DNA of 64,000 nt, from the NCBI GenBank assembly GCA_964501335.1, contig CAZCTC010000001.1, forward strand, positions 124,001-188,000. The letters are read 5' to 3'. A program made the translations under genes and the position numbers. The notes beneath the pieces are model-generated. The model saw nothing but the letters and a program-made list of their open reading frames with translations, was not told where the DNA came from and searched no databases. This DNA is from CAZCTC01 sp964501335. Lineage in GTDB: Bacteria; Chloroflexota; Anaerolineae; B4-G1; SLSP01. This document shows positions 23,301 through 30,615 of the stretch, in pieces; positions within the stretch are counted from its first letter, which is position 1, and the number at the start of each line of letters is the position of its first letter.

Positions 23301-24445
23301 CGGGCCGCCAGGTTCACTTCGCGCCCAATTCCCCCGTAAGTCCGACGCGTCGGTCCCCCATAAGTGCCGATGTACATCTGCCCCTGACTGATTCCAATGC
23401 GAATATTGCGAATAAAATTCAAGGTTGCCGGTGGCCGGAGTAAGGCAAGCGCCGCTCCCATGACCCGGCGAGCATCATCTTCATGGGAAAGAGGGGCCCC
23501 AAAGAGGATATACATACAATTCCCCTTATCTCCCATTGTCAACTGCACCAGATACCCCTCATAATGGCTCAAAATGGACTGGACCCACCGGGTAAAAGCG
23601 TCCAAACGCGCTCCGGCATCAAGATCCTGATCGTAATCAATTCCGGAAAATTGCAGGAAACAGGGGATGGCATTGCGCAATTCCGCCAACGAAATCACTT
23701 CTTCCCGCACCAACCGTTGACTGACGGCCGGGAAAAGCCAGGGATACGTTAATTCAGGGGAAATCGAAGGTAAAACAGGCCAGGGGACAATCGCGTCCAC
23801 TGCATTCAAATCAGTAATCAAGGCCAGGCTTTCTCCCTGAGGCACGACCCGCCAGCCCTTGATGACAGCTTGATCGCCTAAAGCTTTCAAAACCTCTTCG
23901 CCAATCAACACCTCACCCCGATGAACCAGATGCTCAGCCAACGCAATCCGATCCAATAGGGCCCCCGCTAAAACATCCATCACCTGAATCTGGGGATTTC
24001 CCACCACAAAACGCCGCGCAGAACCGGCCAGCACTAAAATCTTAATTCCAAAGGAAAAGGCTGTGGTCTCTTTTCCCGTAGCTCCAGTGAACTCCGATAC
24101 GACTTTCTGCATCGCCAGCGCACAGGCCGTCGCCCGCGCCCCGCCGTCATCTTCAAACCAACAGGTTATGGCATCACCGGCAAAACAGATCACACTGCCC
24201 CGATAATAATGAACCTTTTCAATCAGGGCCCCGTAAACCTGATTCAAATAAAGGGTTAACTCTTCCGCCCCACGCTTCGCCCCCAGCTCCTGAGCTAAAG
24301 CTGTGGTTAAGGGGGTAAAACCGGATACATCTGCAAAAAGGACGGCACCCTGCATCCGATCAGGGAGAACAGCCCCTTGAGACAAGGCCTGTAACCGATC
24401 CATAGGTAAATAACTGACCAGTGGGTGCTGAACCAATTCTGCCAT
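20336..24445 (-). CDS. Dual class III cyclase-homology / AAA ATPase / TPR signalling protein
   Basis: 1369 residues, start ATG at 24445 (AAAGGG nine nt upstream). The first cyclase homology domain is about 33-200 (GAVLFADVSGFTPLTTAL with the metal-binding Asp, then GSVICFAGDAITCWF). The second is about 240-425 (GDKGNCMYILFGAPLSHEDD, RIGISQGQMYIGTYGG, REVNLAARLMEQA) and looks less complete. A predicted ATPase domain follows (VGRPREQALL, Walker A GEAGIGKT near 476, VEDAHWLDS near 605), then a long helical TPR-like C-terminus. Such proteins are cytosolic signal-transduction NTPases and may make cyclic nucleotides. It is the first gene of the transcript that continues into the RiPP maturase, so a regulatory role in peptide production is plausible but unproved. 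Confidence 0.85.
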   Translation of the reverse strand: MAELVQHPLVSYLPMDRLQALSQGAVLPDRMQGAVLFADVSGFTPLTTALAQELGAKRGAEELTLYLNQVYGALIEKVHYYRGSVICFAGDAITCWFEDDGGARATACALAMQKVVSEFTGATGKETTAFSFGIKILVLAGSARRFVVGNPQIQVMDVLAGALLDRIALAEHLVHRGEVLIGEEVLKALGDQAVIKGWRVVPQGESLALITDLNAVDAIVPWPVLPSISPELTYPWLFPAVSQRLVREEVISLAELRNAIPCFLQFSGIDYDQDLDAGARLDAFTRWVQSILSHYEGYLVQLTMGDKGNCMYILFGAPLSHEDDARRVMGAALALLRPPATLNFIRNIRIGISQGQMYIGTYGGPTRRTYGGIGREVNLAARLMEQARSGQILVSDRIAKAVPDYAFESLGALPFKGISQPVPVFAISESGSLHTTTARFVHLRSQLPLVGRPREQALLREHLLQLKNGQSSCCLIVGEAGIGKTRLIDDLCEQVEAEGISLLMGAGDAMESTTAYFAWRQVFRTLFGLQETDGAESWESRRGLQHLVMDLVEEDDYLIERLPLLNAVLPLGLPESALTSQMSGELRAQNTRDTLVRFLQRTRQNANGMVLIVEDAHWLDSASWALLATVQQYIQPLFLVIGLRPMAEPLPKEYVALKAADDTAYLELQPLGHDATLDLVCQGLKVRALDPELAALIQEKAEGHPFFSEELAYALRDAGLLEIDNFGTAHLSAQAGDRTALSFPDTVQGVIISRIDRLPPAQQVTLKVASVIGRIFAFRTLRDIHPVEADRPRLEEYLGDLEQLDITRLQSEQPDLKYIFKHHITHEVAYNLMLYTQRRDLHQRVALWYEQVFNEDLSAFYPLLAYHWSRAENSEKALEYLEKAGAQALRNYANEEAITFFGQALALAEKAGHVEAVRRGLWELQLGEAYVNHSLYAEGRTHLVQGLALAGYPLPEGKISPLFKTTGALGVQIAHRLWPGRYLGRDQEKRGLLLSVARAYEKLAEVLYSSNDLVLVLYTSFNMLNLAELVGPSPELGRGYGMVGVMMGFSSLHQLAQAYLRWALAAVDAADDLSARAWVAFLGSVYYGGIGNWGEAERLQQLSIEISLRSGAHHIWNLTVYAMIELYYCQGKFTQGFSLAEEMYQHACDHKDLSYQIFALYLKVTGLFYLGRMSEAKACVKEAESLVALNPELMTQNMKLLVLREELGIYLYQEAYDYVFAQAQELMALIKSMSLTDYGNLLIYTILVEAYLILWEKGYAQADLKSLAYQACQQLDKFVNSCGVARPRALLMRGRADWLSGNHGRALKLWKQGLRVAQNLKMDYDEAWLSFAIGLHLEPGISERETYLKRAREIFAKLGVEHELWRLRE

Positions 24446-25268
24446 AAACGCCAACCCTTTGTATGGAATTCGATTTTATTGAGCTGCAGGGAGCAGAATT
24501 TTTGGGAATTAATTGTATGATACTGTGATTTGGGGTTTGAGCAACTGGGAAACCAAAACGCCGGATAAACCAGGCAAAAATGAAGGGCGGCCGGTTGCCC
24601 GGCCGCCCATACATCTGATCCGCACAGACTTAAGAAAAAGAAGTCCATAATCAGGAAGATGTAGAGTATGAAGATTGAATAAGTAGCCGATGTCCAGGAT
24701 TGAAGTTCTGGTAGTCCAGGTTGATGAAGGTGTTCAAGAACGAATTTGAGTACGATGTTGAAATAAGAAGTCGATGTCGATATCCAGGATGAAGTTAAAG
24801 TAGTAGAAGTTGAAATGGAAAAAGCAGGTTGAGGTTGAATACGATGAAGAAATGGAGGTTGAAAAAGAGGTTGAAGGTGAAGATCCAGTAGGATGAAGAA
24901 TGGTGTAGAAGTTTAAGATTGAAGAAGGGGTTGAAAAGGAAGAAGAAGTAGTAGTAGAAGTTGTTTAAGATTCATGATGTTAAAGATTGAAAAACTGCAA
25001 ACCTGATGTGCTGCGTCGGATCGATGATGTATCTACATCTGGAAAAGAATTGCCGGTTTTTAAACCCGGTTGAGCGCTTCCACCGGGTGTTTCTTACCGC
25101 GCTCTTACTATACACCCCTCGCCTGCTTATGCATCCCCCCACTTGACGGGAAATCAACCTCACCACCAATCCAGTCTTTTCCCTGTCCATCTGACCAGGA
25201 TAAAGAATTTTATATTTCTCTCGCCTTCCCTTTGAACGAAACAGAGGAAAAGGGCTCTAACTAAAATC
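24446..25268 (-). other. Long intergenic gap upstream of the cyclase gene
   Basis: Contains a short GC hairpin (24588-24607, GGGCGGCCGG) and a strongly skewed low-complexity stretch (24630-24990). No supported gene; the rest (25000-25268) shows nothing recognisable. Confidence 0.6.
24630..24990. repeat. C-depleted GTTGAAG-rich low-complexity tract
   Basis: The plus strand is made of quasi-repeats such as GTTGAAG, GATGAAG and GTAGAAG. By eye only 18 of the 300 bases 24661-24960 are C. One frame near 24825-24890 reads V-E-V-E-Y-D-E-E-M-E-V-E before a stop, so it may be a decayed acidic repeat gene or an expanded simple repeat. Confidence 0.8.
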
Positions 25269-26039
25269 TCACTCAACGACGGGCTCATCCTGGCGCACAA
25301 AAACCAGCCCGGCCGCCACAGAAAAAACGATCACATACACCGCCAATGCTACATAAGGCAGCCCCATCGGTAAAACCACATCCTCAGGCACCCCTCGCTG
25401 CCCATCCAGGCCCATTCTGAAAGCAAACTCCGGCACCAGAGCCACGACCTGCCAGACCTGACCTTTGCTCCAATGCAGTGCACTCTCCAACGGTTTGATC
25501 AACAACATGGCCACTACCGGCGGCCGCAAAATTCCCCACGCAACGGCCGCTGCCGTTAAAGCCCACTTACCCCGCCGAAAGACTACCGAACAAAGTAATC
25601 CCAAAGTGGCGTAGACCTCTAAAAGGAAAAAAACCATCCCAAACTCCACCAAAAAATCGCCCCAGATCAACATCTTGCCCGAGATAGCCGCTCCGACCAC
25701 CCCCCCCACCAGAGCACTTCCCGCTGCCCCGGCGCAAAGGATCAACGTTGCCCCCCACTTAGCCGCAAAAAGGGCGGGGCGGGATATCCCCTGCGTCAAT
25801 AACAAATCCAGCGTCCGATGCTCCCGCTCCCTGGCTATGATATCGAAACCGACGATCACGCCGACTACCCCACCCAACCAGAAGATCACACTGGTATCTT
25901 CAATTCGCCCCTGAGCCTTACTCACCATCATCAACAAACACTGTACAGCACCGAACAAGCCCCATACCGCCAACAACCGCGAAGAGCGCATTTCATATAG
26001 ATCCCGCCTCACGACAGCCTCCATCTTTCGCCAGCTCAT
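25269..26039 (-). CDS. ABC-2 type transporter permease
   Basis: 256 residues with about six hydrophobic segments and the cytoplasmic motif FDIIAREREHRTLDLLLTQG, typical of NosY/ABC2_membrane_3 export permeases. Its ATG overlaps the stop of the ATPase gene by four bases (ATGA), so the two are co-translated. The upstream lipoprotein gene completes a three-gene operon. The substrate is unknown. It is the nearest exporter to the RiPP locus and on the same strand, which makes peptide export conceivable, but an 820-nt gap separates them and nothing in the sequence proves the link. Confidence 0.85.
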   Translation of the reverse strand: MSWRKMEAVVRRDLYEMRSSRLLAVWGLFGAVQCLLMMVSKAQGRIEDTSVIFWLGGVVGVIVGFDIIAREREHRTLDLLLTQGISRPALFAAKWGATLILCAGAAGSALVGGVVGAAISGKMLIWGDFLVEFGMVFFLLEVYATLGLLCSVVFRRGKWALTAAAVAWGILRPPVVAMLLIKPLESALHWSKGQVWQVVALVPEFAFRMGLDGQRGVPEDVVLPMGLPYVALAVYVIVFSVAAGLVFVRQDEPVVE

Positions 26040-26905
26040 GCCGTCACCTCCGCCTGCTCGACAATACGATAAAAAAGCGACTCCAAATTCGTCGCCTGGA
26101 TCAATCCCACCGCAATCCCGGCGCCCATCAACCGGGCCGTAATCGAAGGTAACTCTTTCTGCGAAACGGCCACCCGCACCCCTTCCGGCACAGCCGTCGC
26201 CCCCATGGATTGCAACAGCGCCGCCGCGATCATCGGATCGCCGGTCACGCCGATCGTGTAGGCCTCTTCCACCCGACTCTGATAACGTAACTGCCCCCGA
26301 TGCAAAATCCCCACTGACGAACAGAGCATCTGCACTTCGCCCATGACATGCGAAGAGAGAAATACGGTCGCCCCCTCCGCCTGCAAACTCCGTACAATCT
26401 CCCGCATCTCCGCCACCCCCTGGGGATCAAGCCCCGCAGTCGGCTCATCCAAAAACAGATAGCGCGGCGCCTTGAGCAAAGCTATCGCCAGTTGCGCCTT
26501 CCGCTGTTGCCCCGGCGACAATGTCCCACAGGGACGATCCAACGGCACCCCCGCCTGCCGGGCAAAAGCCAAACCCCGATCGATCGCCGTTTCAGCCAGC
26601 GTGGCATAGGTCCGCAACAAATCCATCACGGTCGCCCGCTCAAAAAAATGCATCTCTTGAGAAACAAAACTGACCGTCGGGATCAACCGGCAGGTATCCT
26701 CCGGCCCCCGCACCTCCACATTGTCGACCCGGGCATATCCGGCGGTCGGACGCAACAAACCACAAATCATTCGCATCACCGTCGTCTTCCCCGCTCCGTT
26801 AAGTCCCAAAAAGCCGAAAACTTCCCCATCGGCCACTCGCAAATCCACATTCTGCACCGCTCGATAACGGCCATACTGCTTGGTCAAACCATGGCTCTCG
26901 ATCAT
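26036..26905 (-). CDS. ABC transporter ATP-binding protein
   Basis: 289 residues from the ATG at 26905 (GAGGAG four nt upstream); a GTG at 26917 is also in frame. Walker A GLNGAGKT at 34-41, a signature LSPGQQRK (Pro replacing the first Gly of LSGGQ), Walker B YLFLDEPTAGLDPQG and switch SSHVMGE are all present. It belongs to the CcmA/NodI-type exporters and pairs with the ABC-2 permease at 25269. The C-terminal 70 residues resemble the regulatory tail of such ATPases. Its start overlaps or abuts the lipoprotein stop (GTGA at 26914-26917). Confidence 0.9.
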   Translation of the reverse strand: MIESHGLTKQYGRYRAVQNVDLRVADGEVFGFLGLNGAGKTTVMRMICGLLRPTAGYARVDNVEVRGPEDTCRLIPTVSFVSQEMHFFERATVMDLLRTYATLAETAIDRGLAFARQAGVPLDRPCGTLSPGQQRKAQLAIALLKAPRYLFLDEPTAGLDPQGVAEMREIVRSLQAEGATVFLSSHVMGEVQMLCSSVGILHRGQLRYQSRVEEAYTIGVTGDPMIAAALLQSMGATAVPEGVRVAVSQKELPSITARLMGAGIAVGLIQATNLESLFYRIVEQAEVTA

Positions 26906-26913
26906 TGCACTCC

Positions 26914-27315
26914 TCACTTAAGCGTAAATTCCAATGTCTGCGTTCCCTGGTCAGGAACGAAATAGTCACAATAATAAGTACCGGCCGGCCAATCCGTTCC
27001 CGTCTCCAGTTTAAAAACCATCACCACCGGATTGAGCGAATCCGCTGCCCTTAAAGTGGATAAGTTTTCCGTCACTAACACTTCCTCGCTCCGTCTCCAC
27101 GTCGCCTTAACCTCCATCCCCTCATAAGCCTCGGTCAACTCCAGGCTCAAATAGACCGTCTCGCCTGGTTTGAAAGTCGTCGCCGCCGGATCGACCTTCC
27201 CCTCCCCATTCACCGCAGCCGCCAGCCCCACCTCACCCAACATCGCATCCGCACCACAGCCCAGTAACAACATCCCCAACACCATCAATCCCAACCAGCG
27301 GTAAATCCGTTTCAT
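26914..27315 (-). CDS. Small lipoprotein of the ABC exporter operon
   Basis: 133 residues. Signal peptide MKRIYRWLGLMVLGMLLLGC with lipobox cysteine at 20. The mature part is a single beta-rich domain (FKPGETVYLSLEL, WPAGTYYCDYFVPDQG) resembling immunoglobulin-like accessory domains. Ribosome site AGGAGG. First gene of the operon with the ATPase and permease, so it may be an extracytoplasmic accessory or immunity-like component of that exporter. Specific function unknown. Confidence 0.8.
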   Translation of the reverse strand: MKRIYRWLGLMVLGMLLLGCGADAMLGEVGLAAAVNGEGKVDPAATTFKPGETVYLSLELTEAYEGMEVKATWRRSEEVLVTENLSTLRAADSLNPVVMVFKLETGTDWPAGTYYCDYFVPDQGTQTLEFTLK

Positions 27316-27384
27316 TTCAACCAGCCTCCTGACTTAATTTTGAACATCTGTAAACTAAGTCGCCTCATCCGCTTAAATCCTTCG

Positions 27385-27450
27385 GTAAAAACTCTCCCCC
27401 CTTCCGCGCGGCGCTACCTGCCGAAAAAACATCCCCTGCGGGACGCCACC
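27385..27450 (+). repeat. Truncated dispersed element (3' box only)
   Basis: AAAAACTCTCCCCCCTTCCG, GCGCGGCGCTACCTGCC and CCTGCGGGACGCCACC match the right half of the dispersed element; the hairpin and left box are missing. Confidence 0.7.
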
Positions 27451-27495
27451 AAGCCCCGCCCCTGACAAAAATTCGGCCAAAAACAAATTTCATGT

Positions 27496-27598
27496 TATAC
27501 TAATCAAGTCTCCGGCGGCGGCTACCCAGCGCCGGACTACCTCAACTTATTCAAGCAGGGAGAATCCCGAATCTTCGGGAATTCGCTCCCTGCTTTTT
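27496..27598 (+). promoter_or_regulatory. Structured leader with terminator upstream of the CDF transporter
   Basis: -10 TATACT at 27496-27501. The predicted RNA begins near 27508. First stem TCCGGCG (27511-27517) pairs with CGCCGGA (27530-27536) around GCGGCTACCCAG. Then a long terminator hairpin runs from AAGCAGGGAG (27553) to CTCCCTGCTT (27594), followed by a T run. Only about 40 nt then remain to the AAGGAG site and the ATG at 27641. This is attenuator architecture, possibly a metal-responsive riboswitch; I could not match it to NiCo or yybP-ykoY consensus with confidence. Confidence 0.6.
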
Positions 27599-27640
27599 GT
27601 ATATCAGGGAGCGGTCACCACCATTCAAGGAGTACTTCAA

Positions 27641-28534
27641 ATGCAATGGATTCGTGAACAGGCCCCCAACCAGGAGCGACGGTCGCTCTACCGCACCGCC
27701 ATGATCATCACCTTAGCGGGCAACCTGATCCTGGTCATCGGCAAAGGTATCGCCACCTATCTCTCCCACAGTACCGCCTTTTACGCCGACACGGCCAATT
27801 CGGCCTCCGACGTCGTCTATTCTTTGATGATCGTCCTGGGACTCTGGATGGCCCAACAGCCTCCCGACATCTCCCACCCCCAGGGTCACAGCCGTTTTGA
27901 ACCCCTGGTTGGACTCGCCGTCGCCGCTTCCATGACCTTTGCCGGCTACGAAGCGGCCCGCGTCGCCATCGTTCGCTTTATCGAGGGCGGTAAAAGCATC
28001 GAACTCGGAGCCCCTACCATTATCCTGATCGTCGCCGTGCTCATCAAAATCGGCATGTTCATCTCGATCCGTCGCATCGCCCGCCAGCTCGGCAGCCCCA
28101 CCTTCGAAGCCACCGCCCGCGACAACCTCTCCGATGTCCTGACCTCCACCGCCGCATTCCTGGGCGCCCTCGGCTCCAGCGTCGTACCGCTCTTCGACCC
28201 CATCGCCGGCATCGCCGTCTCCATCTGGATCTTCCGCGCCGCCCTCACCGCCTGGAAAGAAAACCTCGCCTTCCTCACCGGCGCCGGCGCCCCCCCCGAA
28301 CTGCGGGAAAAAATCGCCCAGGTGGCCGGTGAAGTCGAAGGCGTCCACGAAGTCCATCAAGTCATCACCGAATATGCCGGCCCCCAACTCATCGCCGACC
28401 TGCACATCAACGTCGACGGCCACATAACGCTGGATCAGGCTCACGCCATTTGTGACGAGGTCCAACGCCGGCTGGAAGCCATCCCGGAAGTCGATCGGGC
28501 TTACATCCACGTCGAACCTGAAGAAAAGAAGTGA
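27641..28534 (+). CDS. Cation diffusion facilitator (CDF) transporter, Mn-type metal site
   Basis: 297 residues, AAGGAG ribosome site. Six membrane segments and a C-terminal cytoplasmic domain (about 205-295). The transport site reads N53-x3-D57 in DTANSASD and D161-x3-D165 in DNLSD. Zinc CDFs usually have His or Asp in place of N53, whereas N/D plus D/D is the pattern described for manganese CDFs such as MntE. HPQGHSRFE after the second segment is also typical of the family. It exports divalent metal by proton antiport. The leader with a terminator hairpin suggests metal-dependent attenuation. Mn specificity is inference from the motif. Confidence 0.9.
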   Translation: MQWIREQAPNQERRSLYRTAMIITLAGNLILVIGKGIATYLSHSTAFYADTANSASDVVYSLMIVLGLWMAQQPPDISHPQGHSRFEPLVGLAVAASMTFAGYEAARVAIVRFIEGGKSIELGAPTIILIVAVLIKIGMFISIRRIARQLGSPTFEATARDNLSDVLTSTAAFLGALGSSVVPLFDPIAGIAVSIWIFRAALTAWKENLAFLTGAGAPPELREKIAQVAGEVEGVHEVHQVITEYAGPQLIADLHINVDGHITLDQAHAICDEVQRRLEAIPEVDRAYIHVEPEEKK

Positions 28535-28599
28535 CCCGCCTTTGCATATAGCCCGAAAAAAAGAGAAAAAACGCAATACGGCATAATTCACTCAGATTG

Positions 28600-28755
28600 C
28601 ACGGCAAAGGCACCAAAGACGCAAAAAAGCCTATGTTTGGGCGCACTTCAGAAAGTGCGCCCAAACATAAACAAAAAATTCGCTCTCCCTGCTGCGCACC
28701 GCGCGTCGCATCTTACGGAAAAAGTGCCGGGTGCGGGGCGCTAAAAGCAAACCGC
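28600..28755 (+). repeat. Dispersed MITE/REP-like element, direct copy with joined generic phrase
   Basis: Hairpin 28632-28669 is perfect in its arms (TATGTTTGGGCGCAC), followed by CTGCGCACCGCGCGTCGCAT and GTGCGGGGCGCTAAAA, then ACCGCACA. The part before the hairpin (about 28570-28620) matches 38305-38360 rather than the usual left box. Confidence 0.8.
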
Positions 28756-28779
28756 ACAATATAGAAAAAAGGAGGATCG

Positions 28780-29595
28780 ATGCATACGCTGCCCGGTTTT
28801 AATTACGCCCCTAACCCCAGCCCCAACATCCGCTCCATCCAACAACGCACAGAAAACGGCATCCACTATCACGCCTTCACCTTCGCCACCCCCTTCGGCT
28901 ACCGCCGTGCCGCGACCCTGATCTCCCCGGAAGGCTCCGGCCCCTTTGCCGCCGCCCTCTTCGTCCACTGGTTCGAACCCGGCAATCCCACCTCCAACCG
29001 CCGCCAGTTTCGCCCCGACGCCGTCCAGCTGGCCTCCCGGGGCGTCGTCTCCCTTCTCGTGGAAACCATGTGGTCCGACGATGACTGGTTCTACAAACGC
29101 ACTCAGGAAGACGACATCGAAAACTCCATCCGCCAGGTCACCGAACTGCGCCTGGAACTCGACATCCTCCTGGCTCAACCCGGCGTTGATCCGCAACGCC
29201 TCGCCTTCGTCGGCCACGACTTCGGCGCCATGTACGGCGTCCTGACCGGCAGCCTGGACGGCCGCCCTTCCTGCTATGTGCTGATGGCCGGCACCCCCCG
29301 CTTCCCGGATTGGTATCTCTACTATCCCGATCTCGACCCGGAAGCCCGGGCCCGCTTCAAAGAAAGCCTGGCCCCCCTGGACCCCATCACCCACATCGCC
29401 GGCCTGACCCCCGCCCCCCTGCTCTTCCAGTTCGCCAAAGACGACCCCCACGTTCCCATTCAAAGCGCGCTCGATTTCTATAACGCCGCCGCCGAACCCA
29501 AAGCCCTGCTCTGGTATGACTGCGGCCACGGCCTCAACGATGAAGCCACCGCCGACCGCCTGGAATGGCTCACCCAAATGCTCCGCCTGAACTAA
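28780..29595 (+). CDS. Alpha/beta hydrolase (dienelactone hydrolase-like) with Asp at the nucleophile elbow
   Basis: 271 residues, ribosome site AGGAGG. The fold is indicated by AALFVHWFEPGN near 60, the nucleophile elbow VGHDFGAMYG near 145-154 and the late CGHGLNDEA with the catalytic His near 247. The elbow residue is Asp147 rather than the Ser or Cys usual in dienelactone hydrolases; Asp is used by haloalkane dehalogenases and epoxide hydrolases. DDPHVP near 227 may supply the acid. Cytosolic, no signal peptide. Substrate unknown. It stands alone between two intergenic repeats. Confidence 0.8.
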   Translation: MHTLPGFNYAPNPSPNIRSIQQRTENGIHYHAFTFATPFGYRRAATLISPEGSGPFAAALFVHWFEPGNPTSNRRQFRPDAVQLASRGVVSLLVETMWSDDDWFYKRTQEDDIENSIRQVTELRLELDILLAQPGVDPQRLAFVGHDFGAMYGVLTGSLDGRPSCYVLMAGTPRFPDWYLYYPDLDPEARARFKESLAPLDPITHIAGLTPAPLLFQFAKDDPHVPIQSALDFYNAAAEPKALLWYDCGHGLNDEATADRLEWLTQMLRLN

Positions 29596-29611
29596 AAGAG
29601 GAAAATCCCTT

Positions 29612-29700
29612 GTTTTCGGCGGCTTTTTGAAGCCGCCGAAAACCTAAATAAAGAAACTCTCTCTAAATTCTTCTCTGTGTCCTCTGTGTCTCCGTGGTGA
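29612..29700 (+). repeat. Hairpin plus generic dispersed phrase
   Basis: Hairpin 29612-29643 (GTTTTCGGCGGC arms) is followed by a shortened AAGAAACTCTCTC box and then TTCTCTGTGTCCTCTGTGTC and CCGTGGTGAA, a short phrase recurrent in many bacterial genomes. It may terminate the hydrolase transcript. Confidence 0.7.
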
Positions 29701-29743
29701 ATCTCTTCCAGCCGCCCTTCCTGGCTTAACCAGGGTATCAGGG

Positions 29744-29749
29744 TATAAT
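29744..29749 (+). promoter_or_regulatory. -10 element upstream of the membrane protein
   Basis: Perfect TATAAT. An ATG at 29756 lies at the expected transcription start and would be leaderless; the ATG at 29780 would have a 24-nt leader with GGGGA. No good -35 box is visible. Confidence 0.45.
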
Positions 29750-29779
29750 GGGAACATGCGTCCCTGGGGACCCTTATTT

Positions 29780-30613
29780 ATGGAAAACACAACCCAATTG
29801 CCGACCGCCAATTTCTGGCTCTGGCCTCTCGAAGAAAGCTGGAGCCTTTTGCCCATTGCCGCCACGCTCGGCGGAGCCCTGGCCTACACCCATCCCGAAA
29901 CCGGCCTCCTGGCTGCCACCCTCGGCATGTTGCTTGCCGGCTGGCTCCCCCTCTGGCGCGCCCTCACCATCACCAACTGGACCGCCTCCCTGCAAAGCTG
30001 GCACAACTGGGAAAAAGAAATTCCCCTGGCTCATTGGCCTTACCTGCAACCTGACACCCCCGGTGCCGCCCTCCATCAGTCTCTCTCGCGCGCCCGCTCC
30101 TGGTGGAAAGAAAACGGAGCCGCATCCTTAACTGCCCCCCTTCAAACCATCATCTTCGCCCTCCTCATCAGCCTTCTGGCCGGCCTCGCCCTGGGCCGCA
30201 TGGCCTTGATGTACACCTTCCTGCTGCTCTCCTGGGCTGAAATGGCCCTGCTCTGGACCGAAGGCCGACACTCCGTACCTGACGGCTGGGAAATCCCCGC
30301 CATGATCGGCCTGCCCTGGATGCTGGGCGCTGCAGTGAGCAACGCGCCGCTCGATCAGGCCGCCTTCGCCGCCCTGGCCCTCTCCATCGCTGTCACCCTG
30401 GCCGCCCGCCCCTCGCGTTGGACGCTGCCGGGTTACCTGACCTTAACCGCCTTCTTGCTCTATACAGGCCAGCCGATCGCCGCCGGGCTGGTCCTCGGGC
30501 TCTCCTTCCCGCTGCTGCTCCTGCAAACCACGCCCATCGATCCGGCACGTTACCGCCGCGCGGCCCTTCCCTGGCTTTTAGGAACTATCATTTTAACGGC
30601 CCTGGTGTTGTAA
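29780..30613 (+). CDS. Integral membrane protein, unknown function
   Basis: 277 residues from the ATG at 29780 (285 if the ATG at 29756 is used). About seven hydrophobic segments, with a soluble Trp-rich insert (WHNWEKEIPLAHWPYLQ) near 80-100. I do not recognise the family. It is two bases from the methyltransferase gene and heads a run of four tightly packed genes ending in two ABC-2 permeases, so a shared role in membrane or export processes is likely, but unspecified. Confidence 0.75.
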   Translation: MENTTQLPTANFWLWPLEESWSLLPIAATLGGALAYTHPETGLLAATLGMLLAGWLPLWRALTITNWTASLQSWHNWEKEIPLAHWPYLQPDTPGAALHQSLSRARSWWKENGAASLTAPLQTIIFALLISLLAGLALGRMALMYTFLLLSWAEMALLWTEGRHSVPDGWEIPAMIGLPWMLGAAVSNAPLDQAAFAALALSIAVTLAARPSRWTLPGYLTLTAFLLYTGQPIAAGLVLGLSFPLLLLQTTPIDPARYRRAALPWLLGTIILTALVL

Positions 30614-30615
30614 AT

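Noticed and set aside
25269..27315. ABC operon as the dedicated RiPP exporter
   Set aside because: Same strand and close, but separated by 820 nt from the RiPP operon; no peptidase domain or leader-recognition feature is visible.
29756..29779. Leaderless start of the membrane protein
   Set aside because: The ATG at 29756 lies only seven nt after TATAAT; the ATG at 29780 with a short leader seems likelier, though leaderless translation remains possible.
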